Shown: piece after piece, positions 26,446 to 34,950 of the stretch
Numbering within the stretch: position 1 is the stretch's first letter
Layout: the number at the start of each line of letters is the position of its first letter
NCBI GenBank assembly: GCA_903845065.1
Contig: CAIMWH010000237.1
Coordinates: 1-64,000, forward strand
Length of the DNA: 64,000 bases
Direction of reading: 5' to 3'
From: an uncultured Rhodospirillales bacterium
GTDB taxonomy: Bacteria; Pseudomonadota; Alphaproteobacteria; Acetobacterales; Acetobacteraceae
Notes under the pieces: generated by a model
The model's input: only the letters and a program-made list of their open reading frames with translations
Database searches by the model: none
Told to the model about the DNA's origin: nothing
Position numbers and translations under genes: made by a program

Positions 26446-27285
26446 CTAGCTGCCCCGCCGGATGCGCGGATCGAGCGTATCGCGCAGCCCATCGCCGAGC
26501 AGGTTGAACCCCATCACCACCAGCAAAATCGCAATCCCCGGCGCCGTCGCATACCACCAGGCCTGCGGCAGAAACTCCCGGCTTTCCGCGATCATCCGCC
26601 CCCATTCCGGCGTCGGCGGCGGCGCCCCCAACCCGAGGAACCCCAGCGAAGCCGCCGCCAATATCGTCCCCCCCATCCCGATCGTGGTCCGCACGATGAT
26701 GGAGGACGCGATGGACGGCAGCACATGCAGCACCATCACCCTGAGCGGCGAAGCCCCCATCGCCACCGCCGCCTCGATGAACACCTCGTTGCGCAAGGAC
26801 CGCGTCTCCGCATAAACAATCCGCGCCCAGAACGGCCAATACGTCGCCGAAAGTGCCAGGATCACATTGTGGATCGCCGGCCCCAGCGTCTGCGCAATCG
26901 CAATCGCCAGCACGATCTGCGGCACGGCCAGGAACACGTCCGAAATCCGCATCAGCGCATCGCTGAACCAGCGGTCGTAATACCCCGCCACCAGCCCCAT
27001 CGGCACCCCCACCAGCACCGCCACCGCCGTAGCCGACACCGAGATCAGGATCGTCAACCGCGCCCCGAACAACAGCCGGCTGAACAAATCGGCCCCCATC
27101 CGGTCCGTCCCCAGCCAGTACACCTCGCCCGGCGGCTTCAACCGCTGCGCCGGATTGAACCCCGTCACATCCCCCGGAAAATTCGACAGCGGCGTGGCGA
27201 AAATCGCCGCCAGCACCAGCAGCGTCACAATGGCCAACCCGGCCAGCAACGCCCGATCCCGCGCCAGGCGCCCCAACATCCTCAA
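26446..27285 (-). CDS. Oligopeptide-type ABC permease (DppC-like)
   Basis: A 279-residue inner-membrane permease with an N-terminal membrane helix, the family's YWLGTDRMGADLFSR segment and the EAA loop EAAVAMGASPLRVMVLHVLP that contacts the ATPases. About six membrane segments are visible. The start overlaps the stop of the upstream permease by ATGA (27282-27285). Confidence 0.93.
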   Translation of the reverse strand: MRMLGRLARDRALLAGLAIVTLLVLAAIFATPLSNFPGDVTGFNPAQRLKPPGEVYWLGTDRMGADLFSRLLFGARLTILISVSATAVAVLVGVPMGLVAGYYDRWFSDALMRISDVFLAVPQIVLAIAIAQTLGPAIHNVILALSATYWPFWARIVYAETRSLRNEVFIEAAVAMGASPLRVMVLHVLPSIASSIIVRTTIGMGGTILAAASLGFLGLGAPPPTPEWGRMIAESREFLPQAWWYATAPGIAILLVVMGFNLLGDGLRDTLDPRIRRGS

Positions 27286-28283
27286 CGCCCCCGCGGATCA
27301 AGCACGGATTGCGCCACATCCACCAACAGGTTCACCCCGATGAACACCGATCCGGTAAACAACGTGAACCCCATGATGGCGTTGTAATCCGACTGCAAAA
27401 TCGACTGGTACGCATACGTCCCCAGCCCAGGCCACGAAAACACCGTCTCCACCACCACCGCGCCGGCCAGCAGATTGCCGAACACCAGCCCGATCTGCGT
27501 CAACGTCCCGATCAGCGCCGCGCGCAGGATGTATTTCCAGATCACCACCCGCCGCGGCAGCCCCATCGCCGCCTGGTAGAACACGAACTGGCTCTGCATC
27601 ACGTTCAACACCCCCGCCCGGGTAAACCGCACGATGGTCGCCATCGCCGGGATCGCCAGCGTCAGCATCGGCAACGCCAGGTAGCGCAGGGCCGCGAAAA
27701 ACGTCTCGAAATCCCCGCGGATCAGCGCATCCAGCGTATAGAACCCGGTAATCGGGTCCGGCCCCCAGCCATCGATCCGCCCCTGCACCGGCGTCAGATT
27801 GAGGTGCATCGAGAACAGCAACTGCAACAATATCGCCAGCCAGAACGCCGCCATCGCCAACCCGCCGATGGTCACCAGCCGCACGATCTGATCCAGCCAC
27901 GAATTGCGCCGCAACGCCGAAACCACCCCCAGCGGCAGCCCCACCAGCACCGCCAGCGCAATCGCATACAGCGCCAGCTCGAACGTCGCCGGCAACCGCT
28001 CCACCAGGTCATCCGCCACCGGGCGCTGGGTATACAGGCTGATGCCCATGTTGCCCCGCACCACATCGCCCACGTAGCGCACGAACTGCTCCGGCAACGG
28101 CTTGTCGAGCCCGAACTTGTGCCGGATCGCCTCCACCTGCTCCATCGGCGCATTCTCGCCCGCCAGCACCCGCGCCGGATCGGCCGGAATGACATGGGAA
28201 ATCGAGAACACGATCAGCGCAAGGCCAAGCAACGTCGGCGGCATCCACAAACACCGCCGCAACGCCAACGCCAGCAAACGCAT
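27282..28283 (-). CDS. Oligopeptide-type ABC permease (DppB-like)
   Basis: A 333-residue inner-membrane permease. The N-terminal MRLLALALRRCLWMPPTLLG helix, the DKPLPEQFVRYVGDVVRGNMG segment and the EAA-type loop (YQAAMGLPRRVVIWKYILRAAL) are typical of DppB/GsiC. Four bases separate it from the stop of the binding-protein gene, so they are one transcription unit. Confidence 0.93.
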   Translation of the reverse strand: MRLLALALRRCLWMPPTLLGLALIVFSISHVIPADPARVLAGENAPMEQVEAIRHKFGLDKPLPEQFVRYVGDVVRGNMGISLYTQRPVADDLVERLPATFELALYAIALAVLVGLPLGVVSALRRNSWLDQIVRLVTIGGLAMAAFWLAILLQLLFSMHLNLTPVQGRIDGWGPDPITGFYTLDALIRGDFETFFAALRYLALPMLTLAIPAMATIVRFTRAGVLNVMQSQFVFYQAAMGLPRRVVIWKYILRAALIGTLTQIGLVFGNLLAGAVVVETVFSWPGLGTYAYQSILQSDYNAIMGFTLFTGSVFIGVNLLVDVAQSVLDPRGR

Positions 28284-28287
28284 CGGA

Positions 28288-29862
28288 TCAGGTGTTCATC
28301 TGGATCCAGCGCAAATCCTGGGTATCCCCGATCGGGCAGAACCGCACGGATTTCACCTGCTTCGAATACGGCCCATAGAACTTGGTGTTGTTGATGAAAA
28401 TCCCCGCCGCATCCTCCACCAGGATGCGCGAGACCTCCTCATACAACGGCCGCCGCTTCTCCCGATCGGTGATCACCAGCGCCTGGTCGGTCAATTCATC
28501 CACCCGGGCATTCTTGTAGAAGCTCGAGTTGCCCGCCTTGAAGTTGCGGCTGTGGAAAATGAACCCGGTCCAGTTATGCGGATCGGCGAAATACGCGCTG
28601 CGCCACAGCGGGATCAGGTCATGCGCCCGGTCCGGATCGTCGAACTTCGGCACCAGCGTGGTGAACGGCTCCGCCACCACCTTGATCTCCAGCCCCGCCT
28701 TCGCCGCCCCCGCCTGCAACATCTGCGCCGCCTGCTCGGACTGCGGATAGCCGGACATGGCGGCGATCTGCAACGGCCGGATCTTCTCCTTCACCTGCGA
28801 CAAATACCACTTCGCCTTGTCGATATCGTAGGTGTAGCCCTTGAGATCGGCCGGCGCGCCCCACATCGGATTGGGAATGATCCCCGGATTGCGCACCACC
28901 GTGCCACCCAGGATATTGTTGTTGAACCCGTCATAATCGAACATGCAGGACAACGCGCGCCGCATATTCACATCGTTCAGCGGCGCCTTGGCGCTGTTGA
29001 TGATGAAGTAGAAGGTGCGGATGCTCTCCGCCTCCTTGAACCACACATTGCCCGAGGCCTTCATCCGCTCCACCTGCTCGGCCGGCATATATCCATCCGT
29101 GGTGGTGAACTCGCCCTTGATCATGCCGAGCACCCGCGTCGCGGTTTCCATCGACACGCGGAAATCCGCCTCGTCGATCGCCCCCGGCCCGAACGGCATG
29201 AAATGCGCCTCGTTGCGCTCGCACTGGAACCCGATCGCCGGATCGAACCGCCGCAGCTTGTAGCCGCCCGAGCCCGCCACGTTGCGGGTCATCCACTCCG
29301 AGCCCCAGTCATTCTCCTTGACGTGGGATTTCACCACCTTGGAATTCACCACCCAAAGCTCCGACAGCACCGCCATGAACACCGCGAACGGCTTGTTCAG
29401 GGTGAACTGCACATGCATCGGATCGAGCGCCTTGGTCGTCCCCGGCTTCACCACATCGGAGAACAACCCATAGGCGCCCTTCTTGAGCCCCAGGATGCGC
29501 TCCATCGAATACACCACGTCATCCGCGGTGAGCGGGCTGCCGTCATGGAACTTCAGATTGGGCCGCAGCGTGAACGTGTAGGTCTTCCCGTCGGTGGAAA
29601 TATCCACCTTCTCCGCCAGCCACATCTCCAGCTTCGGCGGATTATCCACCCACCGCACCAGCGCGTCATACATGTTCAACCGGATGGCGATACGCCCGAT
29701 ATCGAACACCTGGTGCGGATCGAGGATATCGTACGGATTATTGTTCGCCGTCACATACCGAACCCGCCCCGCCGCCTCCGCCGTCCCCGCGAAAGCCCCC
29801 AGCGCCGTCGCCCCGGCAATAGCCGCCCGCCGCCCCATAGCCGGCCCGAACACATGATCCAT
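28288..29862 (-). CDS. Solute-binding protein family 5 of the amide-locus ABC transporter
   Basis: A 524-residue periplasmic binding protein with the FTLRPNLKFHDGSPLTADDVVYS motif of the SBP_bac_5 family. The N-terminus (MGRRAAIAGATALGAFAGTAEA, from residue 9) looks like a twin-arginine signal. GAGGG eight bases before the ATG supports the start. It is the first gene of the seven-gene operon with DppB, C, D, F-like components, amidase and racemase-like protein, and so sets what is imported. Confidence 0.92.
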   Translation of the reverse strand: MDHVFGPAMGRRAAIAGATALGAFAGTAEAAGRVRYVTANNNPYDILDPHQVFDIGRIAIRLNMYDALVRWVDNPPKLEMWLAEKVDISTDGKTYTFTLRPNLKFHDGSPLTADDVVYSMERILGLKKGAYGLFSDVVKPGTTKALDPMHVQFTLNKPFAVFMAVLSELWVVNSKVVKSHVKENDWGSEWMTRNVAGSGGYKLRRFDPAIGFQCERNEAHFMPFGPGAIDEADFRVSMETATRVLGMIKGEFTTTDGYMPAEQVERMKASGNVWFKEAESIRTFYFIINSAKAPLNDVNMRRALSCMFDYDGFNNNILGGTVVRNPGIIPNPMWGAPADLKGYTYDIDKAKWYLSQVKEKIRPLQIAAMSGYPQSEQAAQMLQAGAAKAGLEIKVVAEPFTTLVPKFDDPDRAHDLIPLWRSAYFADPHNWTGFIFHSRNFKAGNSSFYKNARVDELTDQALVITDREKRRPLYEEVSRILVEDAAGIFINNTKFYGPYSKQVKSVRFCPIGDTQDLRWIQMNT

Positions 29863-29961
29863 GGTAAGTCCCTCTCAGAAACCGCAAACCCCCGGCGGCC
29901 CAAACGGTCAGATGGAACCTTCACTGCCCCAGCGCCGAATTGCAAGGTCACAGCGACCGCC

Positions 29962-30041
29962 AAGCGTCACAAAGAGACAGCGAGAAGGGCAGGTGCGAAG
30001 CCCTTGCTTCTCGCCGTCTCGCTGTCTCGTTGTGAACGCTT
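29962..30041. repeat. Long imperfect hairpin (about 24-bp stem)
   Basis: Perfect arms GAGACAGCGAGA (29974-29985) and TCTCGCTGTCTC (30017-30028) extend outward through CACAA/TTGTG and AAGCGT/ACGCTT with one mismatch and one bulged base. A second internal pairing, GGGC/GCCC with GCGAGAA/TTCTCGC, is possible within the loop. It lies between the SDR gene and the binding-protein gene, both on the minus strand. It could terminate, attenuate or process the transcript. No T-run follows. Confidence 0.75.
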
Positions 30042-30043
30042 CC

Positions 30044-30787
30044 CTAAGGACTCCCCGAAACCGAAAGCGTCTGCCCCGTAATAAACCCGGCAAACCCCGA
30101 AGCGAGAAACATCGCGGCATGCGCGATATCCGCCGGCGTCCCCGCCCGCCGCATCGCCGTCCGCTCGATCAACGCCGCCTGCTGCGCCGCCGAGTAGCCC
30201 TGCCACTGCCGCTCATAATCCGGGCTGGTGCGCTGAAACCCCGGCGCCACCGCATTCACCGTGATGCCGAACGGCCCCAACTCCTGCCCCAACTGCCGCG
30301 CCAGCCCGATCTCCCCCGCCTTGCCCGACGCATAGGCCTGGATACCGGTCAATGACGTCCGCAGCCCCGCCCCGCTGGCGATGAACACAATCCGCCCACT
30401 CCCGCGCGCCTTCATCCCCGGCACCACCGCCTGGGAGGTCAAGAACGCCCCGGTGAGATTGGCATCCAGCACCGCCCGCCACTCCGCCTCCTCCACCTCC
30501 TCCATCGGCTTGGCCTTCTGCCCCAGCACCCCGCCGGCGACATACACCAGCACATCCGGCGCCCGCCCCGCCTCCGCCTCCACCGCCGCCACCCAGCCCC
30601 GCAAATCCTCCCGATCGAGCAGATCGACCTTGCGCGGCACCGCCGGCAACCCAATCATCTCCGCCAGCAACCGGTCGGCCGCGAACACCTTCGCCCCCGC
30701 CCCGGCAAACCCCTCGACAATCCCGCGCCCGATCCCGCGCGCCGCCCCCGCCACCAGCACGCACTGCCCGGTGAAATCGATGTTCAT
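30044..30787 (-). CDS. Short-chain dehydrogenase/reductase
   Basis: A 247-residue classical SDR with the nucleotide motif GAARGIG (14-20), then the active-site S138, Y152 and K156 (YASGK). The usual NNAG after strand four is replaced by VAGG. It overlaps the end of the HyuB-like gene by ATGA (30784-30787), so it belongs to the hyu operon and probably oxidises or reduces a product of that pathway. Confidence 0.88.
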   Translation of the reverse strand: MNIDFTGQCVLVAGAARGIGRGIVEGFAGAGAKVFAADRLLAEMIGLPAVPRKVDLLDREDLRGWVAAVEAEAGRAPDVLVYVAGGVLGQKAKPMEEVEEAEWRAVLDANLTGAFLTSQAVVPGMKARGSGRIVFIASGAGLRTSLTGIQAYASGKAGEIGLARQLGQELGPFGITVNAVAPGFQRTSPDYERQWQGYSAAQQAALIERTAMRRAGTPADIAHAAMFLASGFAGFITGQTLSVSGSP

Positions 30788-32766
30788 GCCGCCGTCCTCC
30801 CTATCGCCACCTGCGGATGCCGCGCCACCGCCACCCTGAAATTCCGCTCGATCGCCGCCACCGGATCACCGCCCGCCGCCGCATCCGCCGCCACCAGCGC
30901 AAACACCCGATGCTTCATGAAAAACCGCCACTCCACCGGCAACGCGAACAACAAATCCGCCAGCCGATCCCACGCCGCATCCGACCAGACCTCCTCGAAC
31001 GCCAGCCGCGAAGCCCCGAACGTGATCGCCTCCGCCGCCCCCCGAACCTCGCCTCGCAACGCCGCAGTCGCCGCCTCATCCACCCCACCGGCGCCAAACA
31101 CCACGCCATACGCCAACGCCCCCGCCGGGCTCACCTTGCCCTGCTCCACATCCCGCACCACCGCCGCCAACGGCCGCGCGAACGGATCGCCCCACCCCCC
31201 GGCGCCCGACGCCGAAATCCGCAGCACATCGCCAGGCGCGCACTGCACCACATCGGTATTGGCCAAATCCTCCGCCCCCGCCGTCCCCGGATTGCGCGTG
31301 AACCCGCACGTCGCCCCCGCCAGTCCGCCCATCACCCCCCACGACGAAAACCGCACCCGATCGCGATTGCGCGCCGTCACCACCGAATTGGGCGAAAACA
31401 CCTGGAACGTCATCTGCGTCCCCAGCCCACCCCGATGCAGCCCGGGTCCCCCGCTATCCGCGAGCAACCCATAGCTCAGCACCCGGATCGGCACCTCCGC
31501 CTCGGTAATCTCCACCGGCGTGTTCTTGAGGAAGCTGTTGGACCCATCCAGCCCATCCCCATCCGCTGCCCCGCCCCCGCCCCCGGTGATCGGATTAATC
31601 GAGGCCATCGCCATCCGCCCCGTCCGCGTATCCGTCGTCCGCACGTTCAAAATCCCGCCGCCACCCGAAGGCCCCGCCGGCAATCGCTCCGGCACCGCCC
31701 GCGCGAACGCCCCGATCACAATCCCCTGGATGCGCGTGCAGGTCAGGCTCCGCATCCCCGTCGCCGCCGGATACATCGGGTTCACCACCGACCCCTCCGG
31801 CAGAACGCACCGCACCGGCCGCGACAACCCGCAATTCAGCGCCACCGTCGGATCGAGCGAATAGACCACGTAATTATACCCCACCAACGGCAGGATATGC
31901 CGCGGCAACCCGCCCGTCGGCATATTCAACGCCGACTGCAACTGCGGATCGCTGCCGGTGAAATCGAACTCCGCCTCCTCGCCGCGAATACGGATCGTCA
32001 GCTTCAACCGGCACGGCACCCCGCCCGGGCTGTCCTCGTCGATATAGTCGCTGAACGCATAGTCCCCGTCCGTCATCCCCGCGAACATCCGCCGCGCCTG
32101 CCGCTCCGCCAGGTCAAGCACCCCATACATCCCGGCATGCACCACATCCGGCCCGAACCGCGCGATGGCGTGCTGGATTTTCCGCTCCGCCGTCTTCAAC
32201 GAGGCGATCTGTGCCTTCAAATCCCCCCAGTTCTGCTCCGGCATCCGCACATTGCGCAGCATCACCGCCAGCAGCTTCTGATCCATCACCCCCTTCTCCA
32301 CCAGCTTGGTGGGCGGAATGCGAATCCCCTCCTGATGCACCTCCGTCAACGCGCGCGACAGCGAGGCCGGCACCGCGCCCCCCATGTCGGTGTTGTGGAT
32401 ATGCCCCACCGCGAAACACATCAGCCGCTCGCCGGCGAATATCGGCATCCACAAATGCATGTCCGGCGCATGGGTGCACACGTAGCCGGAATACGGATCA
32501 TTGGTGATGCAGATATCGCCCGGCGCATAACTGTCGATGGCGTTGATCGCCCCGGCATAGTCCAGCCCGATGAACCACGTCGCCCCCAGATCCTTCGGGC
32601 TGGCAAACGTCTGCCCACACGGCGTGGTCAGGCCCGACGTAAAATCCTCGGTCTCCTTCACAAACGCCGAATGCGCCGTGCGCAGCAGCGTATACGCCAT
32701 GCTCTCGGCCGCCGCCTCGAAATGGCTCTTGAGGATTTGCAGCGTGACAGGATCAAGCTCGGTCAT
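30784..32766 (-). CDS. hyuB: Hydantoinase/oxoprolinase subunit B (HyuB-like)
   Basis: A 660-residue HyuB-family subunit. The N-terminal DPVTLQILKSHFEAAAESM, the ITNDPYSGYVCTHAPDMHLW metal-site region and the late ASGAGGWGDPFARP segment are family hallmarks. About 90 extra residues follow the last conserved segment, so it is longer than most HyuB proteins. Together with HyuA it should hydrolyse a cyclic amide (hydantoin, 5-oxoproline or similar) at the expense of ATP. The start shares a base with the HyuA stop (TGATG). Confidence 0.9.
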   Translation of the reverse strand: MTELDPVTLQILKSHFEAAAESMAYTLLRTAHSAFVKETEDFTSGLTTPCGQTFASPKDLGATWFIGLDYAGAINAIDSYAPGDICITNDPYSGYVCTHAPDMHLWMPIFAGERLMCFAVGHIHNTDMGGAVPASLSRALTEVHQEGIRIPPTKLVEKGVMDQKLLAVMLRNVRMPEQNWGDLKAQIASLKTAERKIQHAIARFGPDVVHAGMYGVLDLAERQARRMFAGMTDGDYAFSDYIDEDSPGGVPCRLKLTIRIRGEEAEFDFTGSDPQLQSALNMPTGGLPRHILPLVGYNYVVYSLDPTVALNCGLSRPVRCVLPEGSVVNPMYPAATGMRSLTCTRIQGIVIGAFARAVPERLPAGPSGGGGILNVRTTDTRTGRMAMASINPITGGGGGAADGDGLDGSNSFLKNTPVEITEAEVPIRVLSYGLLADSGGPGLHRGGLGTQMTFQVFSPNSVVTARNRDRVRFSSWGVMGGLAGATCGFTRNPGTAGAEDLANTDVVQCAPGDVLRISASGAGGWGDPFARPLAAVVRDVEQGKVSPAGALAYGVVFGAGGVDEAATAALRGEVRGAAEAITFGASRLAFEEVWSDAAWDRLADLLFALPVEWRFFMKHRVFALVAADAAAGGDPVAAIERNFRVAVARHPQVAIGRTAA

Positions 32767-34811
32767 CACGCAGCCCCCAGCATCAGAATCAAATTCCCGA
32801 ACGCATCGACATGCCCGCCGAACCCCGGCGGCACCCAGCACGTCGTATCCTCCTGCGCCACCACCGCCGGCCCAACAAACCGGCTCCCCGGCGGCAACGC
32901 ACTCCGTGCAAACAACCCGGCCTGCACCACCGCCCCGCGATGCGTCACCGCCACCACCCCGCCCGCCGCCGGCCAACGCTCCACCACCTCGGTCGGCGGA
33001 AACTCCGGCTTCGGCGTCACCCCGGCGATCACCACCCGCAACGCCACCAGGTGCACCGGCGCCTTCTCGTCGGCATGCCCATAGATCTCCGCATGCCGCA
33101 CATGAAACGCCGCCGCGATCCGCTCCGGCATCCCCGCCGTGATCCATTCCGGCTCGATCAGCACCTCGATCTCGTAGGACTGCCCGCGATACCGCAAATC
33201 CCCCGTCACGCTCATCAGCCCCGGCCCCGCATGCCCCTGGCTCTCCCGCAGCCACGCCCGCGCCTCATCCCCCAACGCCGCCAACGCCGCCCGCATCCCG
33301 GCCAGGCTGCCCTCGTTCACATCGAGAAACACCACCCGCACGAAATCCGACCGCAAATCCGCCAGCAACCCACCCAGCGCCGCCAGCACCCCCGGCGTGC
33401 GCGGCACAATCACCGCCTGCATCCCCATTTCCTCCGCCACCAGACACCCCAGCATCGGCCCCGCCCCCCCGAACGCCAGCAGCGCATACTCGCTCGGCTC
33501 CTCCCCCACCTGGGAGAACAACCGGCTGATCTCGCGATACATATTGGCCACCGCCACCGCCGCGACCGACTCCGCCGCCGCCGCCACATCGCGCGCCAGC
33601 CGCCCGCCGATCCCCTCCATCACCCCCACCGCCGCCGCCCGGTCGATCGTCACCGCCCCATACCCAAGTTCCCCCGCCCCCAGCACCCCCAGCACCGCGA
33701 ACGCATCGGTAATCGTCGCCTGCGCCCCCCCACGCCCATAACACGCCGGCCCCGGCACCGAGCCCGCACTGTCCGGCCCCACCCGCAACACCCCCAGCCC
33801 ATCCACCGTCGCGATCGAGCCACCCCCCGCCCCGATCGAGGACACCGAAACCGTCGGCAGAAACACCGGATACTCCCCCACCAACTCCCCGCTGCGGAAA
33901 TCCGGCATCCCATCCCTCAGCAGCGCCACGTCCGCGCTCGTCCCCCCGATATCCAGGCTCATCACCCGCGCAAACCCCGCCTGCGCCGCGACAAACCCCG
34001 CCCCGATCGCCCCCGCCGCCGTGCCGGACAACAGCATCTCGATGCTGCGAACCTTCCCCGCCGCCGCCGTCATCACCCCGCCGTTGGATTTCGTCACCAT
34101 CGGCGCCACCGCCACCCCCCGCGCCGTCAACGCCGCCTCCAGCCGCGAGATGTAGTGCGCCACCCGCGGCTGCACCGAGCCATGGATACACGCCGTCACG
34201 CTGCGCTCATACTCGCGCACAATCGGCCACACCTCCGCCGAACAAAACACCGGCATCTCCGGCCGCACGGCCAAAATCATCCGCTTCACCGCCTGCTCAT
34301 GCGCCGGATTGGCGTACGAATGCAGCAACGCGATCACGATCCCCTCCGCCCCCCGCGCCTCCGCCAACCCCAGAGCCGCCAGCACGCTCGCCGCATCCGG
34401 CGCCGTCTCGGTGCTGCCATCCGGGTTCATCCGCTCCCGCACCTCCAGCACCCGGTCGCGCGGCACCAACGGCTCCGGCCGGCGCGAAAACAAGTCATAC
34501 GGATCGGGGATCTTCAGCCGCGCCAACTCCAGCACATCGCGAAACCCCTCCGTCACCAGCATGCACAGCCTAGCCCCGCGCTTCTGGATGATGGCGTTCA
34601 CCCCCACCGTCGAACCATGGGTGAAATAGCTCACCGCGCTCGGCGGAATCCCGAACCGCCGCTCGATCTCGTCCAGCCCGTGCAACACCTCCGCCCCTGG
34701 CGCATCCGGCCGCGACAACACCTTCAACGTGCGCAACGCCAGCGTATCCTCGTCGAAGACACAGAAATCCGTGAAGGTGCCGCCGATATCTACGCCGATG
34801 CGATGGGACAT
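32766..34811 (-). CDS. hyuA: Hydantoinase/oxoprolinase subunit A (HyuA-like)
   Basis: A 681-residue ATP-binding subunit of the hydantoinase/oxoprolinase/acetone carboxylase superfamily. The actin-like phosphate loops are GVDIGGTFTDF at the N-terminus and SLDIGGTSADVAL near residue 290. FTHGSTVGVNAIIQKRGA and GAGGGSIATVD are further hallmarks. The ATG at 34811 follows AGAAGG by eight bases and is preferred to the TTG at 34817. It is the first gene of the hyuA-hyuB-SDR operon. N-methylhydantoin, oxoproline or a related lactam are possible substrates. Confidence 0.9.
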   Translation of the reverse strand: MSHRIGVDIGGTFTDFCVFDEDTLALRTLKVLSRPDAPGAEVLHGLDEIERRFGIPPSAVSYFTHGSTVGVNAIIQKRGARLCMLVTEGFRDVLELARLKIPDPYDLFSRRPEPLVPRDRVLEVRERMNPDGSTETAPDAASVLAALGLAEARGAEGIVIALLHSYANPAHEQAVKRMILAVRPEMPVFCSAEVWPIVREYERSVTACIHGSVQPRVAHYISRLEAALTARGVAVAPMVTKSNGGVMTAAAGKVRSIEMLLSGTAAGAIGAGFVAAQAGFARVMSLDIGGTSADVALLRDGMPDFRSGELVGEYPVFLPTVSVSSIGAGGGSIATVDGLGVLRVGPDSAGSVPGPACYGRGGAQATITDAFAVLGVLGAGELGYGAVTIDRAAAVGVMEGIGGRLARDVAAAAESVAAVAVANMYREISRLFSQVGEEPSEYALLAFGGAGPMLGCLVAEEMGMQAVIVPRTPGVLAALGGLLADLRSDFVRVVFLDVNEGSLAGMRAALAALGDEARAWLRESQGHAGPGLMSVTGDLRYRGQSYEIEVLIEPEWITAGMPERIAAAFHVRHAEIYGHADEKAPVHLVALRVVIAGVTPKPEFPPTEVVERWPAAGGVVAVTHRGAVVQAGLFARSALPPGSRFVGPAVVAQEDTTCWVPPGFGGHVDAFGNLILMLGAA

Positions 34812-34844
34812 AGTCAAACCTTCTCAAGTACAGAAAAGTCAGCA

Positions 34845-34868
34845 CTTCTTTTTGTGAACAAAAAGAAG
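34845..34868. terminator. A/T-rich hairpin 1 (AAGAAG-type)
   Basis: CTTCTTTTTGT (34845-34855) pairs perfectly with ACAAAAAGAAG (34858-34868). It lies between the metalloprotease and hyuA and has the same arms as the hairpins at 17790 and 34924. Confidence 0.65.
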
Positions 34869-34923
34869 CAAAAAAACTTCATCCGTTGTGTGCTCGGGGG
34901 ACGACGGGGGATAAAAGTATTTT

Positions 34924-34947
34924 GCTTCTTTTTTTCAAAAAAGAAGC
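34924..34947 (-). terminator. A/T-rich hairpin 2 (AAGAAG-type) after the metalloprotease
   Basis: GCTTCTTTTTT (34924-34934) pairs perfectly with AAAAAAGAAGC (34937-34947). It begins three bases after the minus-strand stop at 34951, as expected for an intrinsic terminator of that gene. Confidence 0.75.
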
Positions 34948-34950
34948 GCT

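Noticed and set aside
28102-30081. 659-residue plus-strand frame
   Set aside because: Shadow of the binding-protein gene on the opposite strand.
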